Assembly: GCA_020536535.1 (NCBI GenBank)
Contig: JAHLWZ010000827.1
Span: 1 to 64,000 of the forward strand
Direction: 5' to 3'
DNA length: 64,000 nt
Source of the DNA: Pelomyxa schiedti
Taxonomy: Eukaryota; Evosea; Pelobiontida; Pelomyxidae
Shown: piece after piece, positions 1 through 10,800 of the stretch
How positions within the stretch are numbered: position 1 is the stretch's first letter
Layout of the letters: each line of letters begins with the position of its first letter
Position numbers and translations under genes: made by a program
Notes under the pieces: model-generated
What the model saw: the letters and a program-made list of their open reading frames with translations, nothing else
Databases searched by the model: none
Told to the model about the DNA's origin: nothing

Positions 1-100
1 GTCAGTCCCAGAAAATTCAAAAAACCCACCTAATTTCTCCTAACCCAATTTATCTGGTGGTTATTGAAAAGGTCACACACACGAACCAATGCAGAGGGGC

Positions 101-144
101 ATGGAGTCGTTCTGCTCGGTCTTTGGGTGATAGTCCCTGGCCAT
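101..144. repeat. Left arm of 44-bp inverted repeat
   Basis: These 44 bases are the reverse complement of 332-375 with one mismatch. Similarity stops sharply on both sides of each arm, and the 187 bases between the arms hold a coding piece in the opposite orientation to the rest of the gene. Such a structure can arise by a true inversion between inverted repeats or by a fold-back chimera during DNA amplification or assembly. Confidence 0.9.
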
Positions 145-331
145 GATGACCCTCATCACCCTCTGCACGTCGACGTCCGCGGGCAGCGGCGACGGCACCG
201 AGTAGAGGCACACGGACCCCAGGATTTGGTCGTACTCGCCCACCAGCACGAACGTGTACGGGTCGGTCACCAAGTCGGCGACCCCGCCCCCGCCCGGGAG
301 CGCCGGCGACGGCGAAGGCGACGCGGCGGGG
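101..331 (-). CDS. Inverted N-terminal coding piece of the SMCR8-like gene
   Basis: Read on the minus strand this piece gives a hydrophobic beta-strand segment (TDPYTFVLVGEYDQ), then VDVQRVMRVIM, then DYHPKTEQNDS. This matches the start of the longin-type DENN domain of SMCR8, where a D-FVLVAEF-like strand is followed some 35 residues later by a VRIMSVDYQ-like strand. The rest of the domain lies on the plus strand from 332 onward, and it begins with the same DYHPKTEQNDS peptide because the inverted-repeat arm encodes it. Flipping the interval between the arms would join the two halves in frame. A proline/glycine-rich stretch precedes the domain. No credible start codon is visible, because a stop occurs just beyond the repeat arm. 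The assignment is by recalled similarity only. Confidence 0.6.
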
Positions 332-375
332 ATGGCCGGGGACTATCACCCAAAGACCGAGCAGAACGACTCCAT
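332..375. repeat. Right arm of 44-bp inverted repeat
   Basis: Reverse-complement partner of 101-144, 43 of 44 bases identical. In the plus frame it encodes DYHPKTEQNDS, the same peptide that the left arm encodes on the minus strand. Confidence 0.9.
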
Positions 376-2959
376 CGCCAGCTTCCAGAAAGACACCTCC
401 ATGATGACAAATGACCCTCATAACAACACTACATACTGTTACTATGTCCGCGCCACCATCTTATTACTTACCTCTCTGCTTTTTTTTTTTTTTTTCCCCT
501 TCCCTTTCCCCCTACTATTATTCAAACTAAATATTCTCTTATTCAGATACACCGATTTCATTTGTTTGATATCCTTGCTCGTGGCAACGTTCGGCAGCTA
601 TTCATATGCTATTTGTGCCGTGATGTAAGTTTAGTCACCAACAGATTTGCCGAGTTCATACCTCCTTTTAAAAAGGCAAAACCCTCTTGTCAATTCGTTG
701 TTAGTAATTTTTATCTACCCAGGCAGTGGAACTCCTAAAAAAAGGAAACATCAGTGTTGCCAAATCTGATATTTGTAAAAGGCTAGTGGATTTGACATAT
801 ACCTACGAAAAAGTACTCTACTCTTTCCTCTTCTTGAATAGAACTTAATAGTGATAATAAACAGATGACAGAAGACCCTAGCAAAAGGACTACAGGAGGT
901 CCACCCTCACAACCTGGAGAAGGCTCAGACAGAGATTCCACACAAGCAACAACTCCAGTGAGAATACCTCTTCCAACCATTTTTCTTTATTAATTATTCA
1001 CTGTAACAGCCAAATGAGATTAAATCAAGTATAACTGATTTGGAACGGATACTTAAATGGATATGCAGTGTCACAAATTGCCTGCCACCTGTCCCTGCAC
1101 CTGACTACACTGTAGGCAAGAAAAACCATTTGTGACGGATGGGGAAGTGGGTGGTGGGCGGAAGTTAACACCAGAACTCATTTAAAAAAAAAACACGAAC
1201 AGCCTGAACCCATATGGAGATTGAATAAGATTGAAGGCAAACTTAGGCCTATAGAAGTAATTTGTGGACCAGAAACTGTGGCCACTATGAAAAATATCTT
1301 GAAAGACATATTTGTATATTTTTCTCGACCTCATCTTGTACTTGCTGTTGAAGATTTGGAGCGTCAATTCCTTAGTAACATCATACAACCACTCTTATGG
1401 GCTCATACCTTTTCCACCCTTAGGACCGCAGGCAACACATCTAGCTCTTGGGAAGCAAATTGGATGCAACTTTGATGTTGATATATTCGAAGATTCTACA
1501 ATGGCAAGTCAGAGATCAACTGTGCCTCCAATCTCAATTAAACCAACTCCCCTTGCCTTTGGCCCACCCCTTGACGAAGAAGCTCAACATACTAAGTTTG
1601 AAACATTAGCGGGTATGAAAACCTATGGAAGATACCAATTCACTTACCAAGTTTTTCTTTCCTTCTCGAATAGAATCACCCTTCCCTGCCCTCAGTGTTC
1701 CTCATTTTATTAATAGTGCTCCTCCGTAAGTTAACTTCTGATTTGTTCTTCCCTTACTGGGCGTTGTTGTCTTAGATTGCAGTATCAGACATTTGCTAAC
1801 TTGTTTTTACTACAACAAAAACCTGGGTTCCCTTACCCTCCTGGCACCAACCTTCTGGCTCTTTCCCGAAATGTGCCTGAAGTTAAGCATATTATTTATT
1901 CTCTTCTCAAGGGAAGGACTGTGGTTGTTTGTGGGAAAGATATGCAGTATGCACGACCCAATCAATTCAATACTAATGTTTTAAGTACTGTTGAAGCTAT
2001 TGTCCTTGCACTTGCGATTTTTGTGTGTGGTGTGAGTGATACAATTTGCACGTGCAGAAGTAACAAGTTACCTCCCCTTCACATTCCGGACTTGAGCACT
2101 CTCCGCCTTGTTGGTGTTTTAAGTGCACACCAATATGCGCCAGTAAAGGTGTGTGTATTTTCCATCTCTTTTTGTAACACTTTAAATAGGAAAATGTTTC
2201 CTTATTCCTGCTGGATACAAAGGAAATTATTGCCCCACGGTATCCTGAAAAAGCAGTGTACATTGACGATATCCTATTTAAACATGAGTGGCCAGTAAGA
2301 TCTCTGAGTACTTTTCAAAGAAAAAACCCGCCTCATCCAGGATGATCCTACATTCATTTCGCATGTACACAGGGTACTGTTGAATATTGCAAATAGGGCA
2401 TTTTTATATTACCACCTTTGTTGTGTTGCAATTTCGCAGCTGACTGTTGTCCCCGAGATACGGAGGTACTGGTTCTTTTCTTTTTTGCTTTTTAACCTTC
2501 TTTGAAGGAGACGAAGAAGTTCCTCTCCCACTTCCATTCTTCTCCCAGGGGAGATACCTGTGCAACGGCCTGGAGAATTAGCACCCAACCAGAGTTCAGC
2601 AAGTGTACCTAACTTCGATAAACCCTTTGCCGGTAATGCTGAATGCTTTTACTATCATTTTTTCACTTTTTTTTTTATATACTGACCTATCTCGGCTAGG
2701 AAATAACCCCCATCCCGCTCCACGTTCTCGCCAAGCAAATACGGGAGCTCACAAATTTGAAATTAAAAAATACATGTGCACTGACAAGAAGCCCACAGAT
2801 ACTGCCGAACGTGAGCAGGCCTGTACGGATTTCTTCAAGAAGTATTGTATCTGTGATGGAGACAAGGAAATTCTCATTGTATGCAGCACCATCAAAGCAC
2901 AAACAGGGATACACAACCTAACTAACATTGTCACAATTAGAACATGGCCGAAGTTGTAA
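332..2959 (+). CDS. SMCR8: SMCR8-like DENN-family protein (5' part displaced)
   Basis: This is a multi-exon gene for a protein of the SMCR8/folliculin type. In animals SMCR8 forms a Rab-regulating complex with C9orf72 and acts in autophagy and lysosome control. Visible landmarks are the exon near 560-640 encoding LARGNVRQLFICYLCRD (SMCR8 has an EARGFVRPFC-AYIS counterpart), then FAEFIPPFKKA joined to VELLKKGN. Further on is an exon (about 1790-2150) containing LLKGRTVVVCG, which is the start of the second DENN part. A serine-rich linker follows near 2510-2610, and the last exon ends in TWPKL and a stop at 2959. Introns are mostly 40-95 bases. The first coding piece is inverted (see 101-331), so as assembled the gene has no normal start. 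SMCR8 is preferred over folliculin because of the ARG-VR motif and the LLKGRT motif. Exact splice sites are provisional. Confidence 0.65.
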
Positions 2960-3597
2960 AGAAACAACAAGCCCAGGAATTGCACCCCACAATGTCCCTT
3001 CCCTGTAAACTTGACCTCTCTCCCTGCACCTCCACAAGGTTTCTCTCCCTACCCACCTTCTACTCATGATGTGTGGCCTTTTTTTGTAGTGTCAAAAGTA
3101 AAAGAATTCATTCAACCCAACTTAAAAGTCCGGACTTCTTTCTTTTAGGAATGGCCCTCACAAGGTGGAGTGGGTCCCTGTGTTGCTGCTTGTGATTGAT
3201 CCAACAGAGCCACAGGTCTGGAATTGGGCCGTGCAGTAAATAGGACTGGGTCGCCTATGCGGAGGTGCAACCAATTGGGAGTACATGTGGGTTGGCCTTC
3301 AAGTCTGCCAGCAAGAATTCCACCCTGAGCAGAAGGGCTACATAGGGACCGGGTATGTGGAGTAACAGCAATGCTAATCTAATCAAGTGTCAGTGCGATT
3401 GATTGCTGGTTGGGCTGTGAACATACAGCTTCACCCTCTCCAGAGTTGAATCCAGCTTGGTCAAAGGGGAGAATAACTCTGATGATGTTCTCTTTATCCT
3501 CAGCCCATTTGGCTGGGAGTTCAGTGGCCCATCTAGTATTGGATTCGAAACCGGAAAGAGACTGAGTTCTCTTCTCAGCAAGAGTTACTGGTTTTGG
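2960..3597. other. Convergent intergenic region, no gene recognised
   Basis: This stretch lies between the ends of the SMCR8-like gene (+) and the SPRY gene (-). Short open frames occur on both strands, the longest about 65 codons, but none resembles a known family or has convincing splice structure. Nothing typical of an RNA gene was found. Confidence 0.5.
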
Positions 3598-4678
3598 TTA
3601 AATAGAGAGGGTGCATCGTTGAGAACCTCCGAAATTAAACTCGGCCCAGCGTAGCATGCAGTCCAACGCTCTTTTGCATGTGGGAGGATGTCTCATTGTA
3701 TATCCTCGTTTATACATGGCTTGTGATTCAGTTGCCAAGGGAAACAGCTCTGAACGTAACTTTTCCATATTGGCGGTAAAGGGAGGAGCGAACCTCGTCA
3801 CAACCTGAAGGTGTATTAGGCTGGAAACCTGTGCAAAATATCTTCTTACTTCGGCAGTGCCACCGGATACAGTAAGAAAGTGATGCAATTTCTTTCCAGG
3901 TCCAAAGTCCAGAGAGGGAATAGGTTCAGGAGATTTATGTGCCATAATTTCGGCGTAGTGTTCCGGAGAAGAGGGAGGGATATTAAAGGAATGGTCGTGA
4001 CCGTGACTTGTCACAGCTTTTTGGAGTCTAATTGTTGAATAACCATTGTGGAGGGCAGGGAAAAAGCAATCCAAAAGAAAACGCATCTCCTACATTCAAC
4101 ACTAAAGGAGTCCAGGAAAAATAACCAACTTTAGGTTCCCGAAGAAATCCCCATTCAGTACGAGGTATACTTCATCCCTTGCAACTCCAATGCCCACCGT
4201 ATCTCCCACTTCAAAAGTTCCAGGGATTTGCATGTTTTCGCCACACACATTGAGAGAACCATCACTTGACCACACAATTCCAATATCTTTTTGAATCTTT
4301 TAGAGGTATAACAGGAAATACCACAATAAATTTCAGGTACCAGGATCGTCAGGAACACACAACCCAAATGAAAGAATCAACTCTTCTTCTTCCCCTTCTT
4401 TCACACACGGGATCCAACTTTGAACTGTAACCTAATAATCATTTATCACTAGTTTTTACTCCACAAGGAGGCGCAGGCCTCTGCACCCTCCTTGGTTTTT
4501 TCAAAATAACCTCAAAGTATCTTTGTGCCATCCAATCAACTAGGTTTGCCAAATTTTCAGAGGGACAAGGCCACATGGGTTTGGTCGTGGTGTCCATTTC
4601 TTCTTGTCCTAAAATGTTGCGCGTAACCAACACAGTTTCACAGCCGACGCCGCGCGACAACACCGTCGTGCTCGCCAT
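3598..4678 (-). CDS. SPRY-domain protein
   Basis: A multi-exon minus-strand gene that starts with MASTTVLSRGVG at 4678 and ends in QRCTLSI and a stop at 3598. The centre is a SPRY (B30.2-like) beta-sandwich: IGIVWSSDGSLNV, then FEVGDTVGIGVARDEVYLV, then an FFG-N turn. After a 36-base intron comes FFPALHNGYSTIRLQ, which corresponds to the family's usual FP-V-L-SPGE-V-NFG end strand. A region of about 130 residues follows with no recognisable domain and some helical character. SPRY domains bind peptides and often serve in ubiquitin-ligase or chromatin adaptors. No RING, SOCS box, LisH or CTLH partner domain is visible, so its job is unknown. The gene ends facing the SMCR8-like gene and starts 135 bases downstream of the talin stop. 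Confidence 0.6.
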
Positions 4679-4812
4679 TTTGGACAACGAATTTTGGGGC
4701 TGAGAATCAAACAGTAAAGAACGGTTGTTATTGGTTGGGGCTATTGACAAAAAACATGGTATATTGCAGTATAGTTGTAGTATAAAACAAAGTGATAGCT
4801 GGACTGGGCAGA

Positions 4813-7800
4813 TCAAGATTTTTTGGCCACTGCCTTCTTTGCCTCTGCATATTTACCTGCACGGTGCTGTGGACTGTTAGGGAGGATATGAACAAAGGGG
4901 AAAGCAAACTGAGTGAATTTCAAGCCGTGTTTTCCGTAGCTGTTCCTGCAGCTTTTCCATCTTTATTTGCATTTCTATCTCCCGGTTTCTTTGTGCAACA
5001 CGGGACAATCCCGTAGTTGGCTGGAAAGGCGTTAACAATGTACTTGGGAGGCAACAACATACAGCTTGAGTTTCTTCATCATTTTGTTCTAGTTCACGTG
5101 AGGCTGTAGAAATCAGGTCAACCGATGCCTGAAGGACAGTTTTGGCCGCTGCAGCCAAGTCCAGTTGATCCTAGAAGAGATGTTATGACTATTGAAATGT
5201 TGACATATACCTTGCTATTGGGATCGAGAGCCTTCACTTTGGAAGCTGTAACCAGCAAGGTTGTCGCCGCAACCACAGCTCGTGCTGTTGGTTTAAGTTC
5301 TTCTTCTTGTGGTTTGGGCTTGTTTGCTGCTGTGATGAGATCCTGAATTGCTCGGACCACTTTCTAAGATACTGTTACAAGGTTCATTAACAAAAAACCA
5401 GGGAACCTGAGCGGCAGAAATGAGTCCATTGGACCACGTTGGGTCAGCACGGTATTTTGTTCCACCCGAGCGTACATGTTGTGCCCTCATAGCCTGATAA
5501 TTGGATGAGAACACACATCACTAAGAGATGTAACCTGGCACTGTGCAGCGTTTTCTACTAGGTTACTCCCTGCCATAGCAATTGCATGAGCACCATCTGT
5601 AATGAGGGCATTGATGTCGGCATCGTCTAGTTTCACTCCCGACTAGAAACGGTATTATAAAAATGAGAAAGAGAGATAAAGATGATCACAGGTTTCTTCG
5701 TCACAACGGGTCTTGATGCCATCAGCCGTTCAGCCGCTTCTTTGATCAATCTTGCACACTGAGACAGTTCACTAGGACAGTGCATCAGCAAGTTAGCGGA
5801 CGAAAGCATTGACTTACTTTTCTGCGATAGTTTCTAACTCGGTTGAATCCTTCTCCTCCTCTGCAATTTGAAGGGACTCCCCACCTGGAAAAAGTCTTAT
5901 TGCCTTCTCTATCCCTTTAAGAGATTCCAGAAGAGTGCCAGAGAGTTGCTCAAACTAAAAGGGTGCCTTGTTATCCACAGTGACAAGTGTAAAGTAAAGT
6001 TACATTCGCTTTGCTGGCAGTTTTCTCTGACTCCGGGCAGGTTATTAGCATAGAGCCAGCAGAAAATATACTCTGGATATGCCTTGCAGTTTCTTTCACA
6101 GCCATATCAAGTTGTGTATTGGAATCTGGGTTTGTTGCTAGACTGTGAAGCCCCTTTTTATTGTTTTATTGTAGTGGTAAAATTGCATTGAGCAATCCAA
6201 CCTTCGCCCCAGACATCAGACTAGAAATTGCAGCTGACAGGAAACCAGCAGCTCGGCTTATTTCGTCCTGATCACCAGAAGCAATACCAGAAGAGAGTGT
6301 GGAAACAGCAGCTAGAAAGAGAATGTTGATGATAGTCCCAGAAGTAAGGGGTACCTATAATATTTCGAGCATCATCAACAATGTGCTGTGGCTTTGCCTC
6401 TTCGTTTTCACCAAGTGTGGTGTCGTATCTGACTCAATTAGTGCGCAGTTGTGGTTGGCTTATTAATACCTTGAAGACAAATTTGCAACATTCGCACGTG
6501 CTAATTCAAGGTTCCTTGTGCCCTTGGATAAATCGGAGAGTGCACTTTCAGCAATTTTTAGGAGTTGGTCTTAGTGAAATGAGTTCGGTTTATCTCATGT
6601 AAAGCCTACCCAAAGTTTCATGTAAGCTCTGTTTACTGATCTCTACTGTTGTGAGTGTTTGCTCTGTATGTACTCGTTGAGCATCTTTGACAGACGTAGC
6701 AAGGGCCTGGAGAGCAATGGATGCGGCTTTACCTGTGTTCAACATTTCAAGCTGTGTGGTCATCTCCCTATTAATAATAAGGCTCGTAACAAATAGGAAA
6801 ATAACACACCTTATTTGGCCGGCACACGTCTTCGTTGTTTCTGCCAGAAGAAGAGAGGTAGAAGACATCGCCTTGCATGCCTCTCCTAGGGCAATTTCTG
6901 TTCCTCCCACGGCCCCCACTACAGACTGCTCAGATTCCTCAACCTGCGAGATGACTTCCCTCAGCTGTGTGAGAGAGTCAGCGGCTGATTTCCCAGACGT
7001 ATCTTCAAGCTGTCCAGCAGAAGAAAAGAGTACTGCTTGATCCAAACTGTCTATAGCCTGTCCAACTTCCTCAAGGGCACTTTCAATGAGAATTTCCCCT
7101 TTGGCTCCTTGCTTGAGAGTTTTAAGGAGCATGGCAACACCCGAGGAAACGCAAGTAAAAGCTTCGTTCATTTTCATTACGAGACTTTCATTTGAAGGGT
7201 CTACTACCATATCCTATTAATGTTTTTAGTTTGCAAACCAAAGAACACCTGGTCTCATACCTGGCCGATTGAAATTTGACGTTTTACAGCAGAAATAACA
7301 GCTACAGAATTCTCCTTTATTTCGGCAGCAATGCTTGGATCAGGAGCAAGGGGAACAAGTTGCTTGATCTGTGTAACTAGCGATGTGCACATATCAGCCT
7401 CAACCTTGGTTGTGCTTCCAATCTTTTGAAATTAGTTTACAATCATTTAACTAAAGTTAGTAAACCTGAACAAGATTTGTTTTCTCGGTGGTGAGTAAGG
7501 ATTTGGAACTGGCAACCAATCCTTTGCATATTCCAGAGATTTCATCTTTGCATTGTTGGTAAGAACATCCTGATTCTCCGGAAATTGTGTCATCTGAACA
7601 TGCTGCAAGTGCTCTGATGGAAATGAGTAAGTTTTGGATTTGTAATTGCTTTATAGTTGCAACAGACTTGGAGACCCTTCTCCTTGCTTCCTCCAGGTCT
7701 TGAACCAGAGAAGAACTTGCTGAGAGCTTAGATACAAGCTTCCCAACTGATTGTGACAGTGCTTGGGAGTCCACTGATACAGCCTTGTTTCCTATGGTTG

Positions 7801-10800
7801 GTACTTGTCCCAAAAAGAAATTAAAGGAAAACCTGGAGAAGATCAGTGGTGGTGTTGCAGGCGCATGAAAAAGCATTCTGAACAAGTTGAAGAGAGGTTT
7901 CTGCGATTTTTTGTGCATTGGTCACGAGGTCATTTTGAAGATCAGTGTCTGGGGTAGTGGCGGCTGCTTGAATCGCCTGTGTGCAAAGCATCCTGACTGT
8001 TCAAGTTAGAGGAGAAATGAAAGCTAAAATGCAACCTGACTTGGTGCATAATTCTATTTCATTGGCAACAGCACCGGTTGTCAGTCGGGCACTTCCCTCT
8101 ACATCACTAACGGAGACAAGTAACTCTTTAGCTTGTGTAACAAGTTCTTCCTGTTCCAGTGGGTTACGGTAACAATGCCATTACATTAGCTTTTAATGGA
8201 TTATAGAGTCAGTCTAGAAACCTGAAGTGCAAGGTGAGGCTTATCAGGGGGATTTTCAGTTATTGTTCCAACAGCCACAGCCATCACTGCTGAAGCCACA
8301 TCGTTTATTGTTTCACGAAGAATTCCGCAACATCGTTCAGCTGTGTCCGTACCAGCAATGCACCCCCTTCCTTTCAGGTGTTAAAGAAAAAGTTTATAGT
8401 ACAACCTATACCAAGTTGTAAGACATTTTTTATTGCTTCAGAGACTGCCATTCCATTATAGTTGAGGCTGGCTCCAAGGGTTTTGTCTTGTGGTTTAGCG
8501 GAAACCGCAAGTGAACTGCCTAACAATTGAGAAGTGGCACTACAGACAGTAGTGACGGATGTTACAATTTGTTCCCGTTTGTCAGTAGGAAGTGCCTCTC
8601 TTGGAAAAATGGTGAAAAACGTACTTGTGGTAGAGGGCTTGGCTTACCCAGAAGTGCTGTGAATAGCGAATTGAGACATAAGTTTGTCGGCGGTCTTTTG
8701 CAATACTGTGCCAACTTCTTGGAGTGCAGCCTTTCCTTCTTGAGAGCCAGTGGCTGCTGCCTAGTACTCGCATGAAAAAAGGAGGAATGGACTGAAGAAC
8801 TAACGGACCTTGGCTGTCCTGGCCAAGTTTGATGTTGCCTTTTTAAGCTCTGCAATTCTTCTTTGAAGAGTGTGAAGTTTCGGCTCAATTGTAGTTTTCT
8901 CCGCCGCCCTTGATATGGTGAGCAAACAGTGTGGCCAAGGAAAAAAAAATACATGGCATAGGTGAGTAACGCATTTGTGGCACCCTGTATGCCTTTGGCA
9001 GCATTCACCATTTGGACAGGCTCATCACGAGATGAAATCAACAGTGCAATAGAGTTTGTTAATTGCTGGGAGATTTGGCTCAAAGTTTCAGGTAAACGCG
9101 ATTCCTGCAATTATAAGAGGGAAAAGTGTGGTGAGCAGCAACCTTAGGTGCCACCATGGCTCGCGCTACATCGACCAACTGGCGAATGTCAGAAGCTGCA
9201 GCTCTTGCATGGGAATTCATGGCATCTTGAGCTTGGTTCAGTTTCTGATTTTGAACCCAGAAACATACCTTGATTCACCCTGGCTTTTGACATGCATCCC
9301 ATGGTATTATCATTTAGTATTTTACATATCCTTGCCATTTCTCGTACGGCTGGAGCGGGAGCAAGAGGAACTATCCCTGCAAAATTGTCTAAATCATTTT
9401 GAGCCTGTCCTATAATCTAGTTGTGTTAAAGCAGTATCTTATGTTGTGACAACGTAACTTCAATTGCATCTTCCACATCTCTATTTGAAACAGTACCAAA
9501 TACACGCATAAGCCGATTAAGTGCAGTGGAAACGTTTTTAACCGCATCCAGTAAAGACCTGTTATGTTTGTTTATGTGTGAAAAAGGAAATTATTGATGA
9601 AGAGTACCTGTCTATGCCACTCTTGCCAGCACGTTTTTTTGATACAACAATAGCATTTAGGCTGGAATTAAGCATATTTTTCGCGTTTCTCATTATTTCT
9701 TCTTGTGTTGCTGTACTTTTTGTGGCACCAGCTGTATGAATATATAGTTAGAAAGGCTGCAAAGCAAGAAAGATATGCTACCAGCAATATTGGATGCTTC
9801 AACAAAACTTGCGACTGCACTGACAAGGACTTGAGCAGTTGAAGCAACACCAGACTGATTCGACTGGATCATAGTGGCAATCTAGGAGGGGTTAAATTCT
9901 AACACCACACACAAAATCTCTTCATAATCTCAGACACACTTGAGTGATTCCAGCACTGAGGGCCTTCGCACAGGCATTGACATTTTCGACTGCCTGTTGC
10001 AGTGGCACAGTTATTCCGATAGAAGGCTTGAGTAACTCGGTTTGCAGCTTAATTTTGCTTATCACTTCTTCAAGTTCGGCAGACTCTTTCTAGGCAATAG
10101 TCAAACTTGCACAAAGTTTGAAAAGAAGATTTTACTGGTGTCTGGAAGGTGAGAATTTGTGCCAATGAGGCCTTCAAATCAGATAAAGATTTATCTATAG
10201 CCATGGATGCTGATTCCGTAGGCCTGGTAGCCATTACAGTTGCCGAGTTCATCAGTTCTACATACTGTAAATAGTTTTAGGTGTAACAAGGAAAAACCTC
10301 TGAGTGTATTCCCGAGGTGCTTGGACGTATTGAGTAGCTTAATTTGCTGTGCTGAATCTGGCAATGTAGGAACAACACTCTTTACTGCATTTATGACTTG
10401 AGCCGCCAATGAAGTAGCTTCACGAAAATGTGTTTGAAGCTGAAAGTTTTTACTTGCTTGATACAAAATGTAGGGCTAACAAACCATCTTAGGCTCTGTT
10501 TTACAGCACTCAGCAACAGCTGTTGCTGCGGCATCAAAGTTTCGTACAGATAAGGAAAGAAGGGCAAGTGCATCTTCAGCAGCACGTCTATCTTCACTTT
10601 TAGGAATTTGGTTATCTGTATTTGAAGTTATATACCCTGAAGCGAAATTAATTTCTTACTTTGGACCTGAGCAAGGAGTGCATCTATTTCATTAAGAAAA
10701 GTTGCCAATTCTTCTGTTACACGTTCTGCTGCTGTTTGCCCTGAGAGGTCCTTCAAAATTTGGCATGCTTTGAGTAACCCTTGTATCGCTAATTTGGTCC

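Noticed and set aside
50-421. Overlapping open frames on both strands with similar peptides
   Set aside because: They arise from the 44-bp inverted repeat, which encodes the same peptide on each strand. They are parts of one disrupted gene, not two genes.
3390-3654. Short open frames on both strands (about 65 codons)
   Set aside because: No family resemblance, no splice structure, and they sit in a convergent 3' region.
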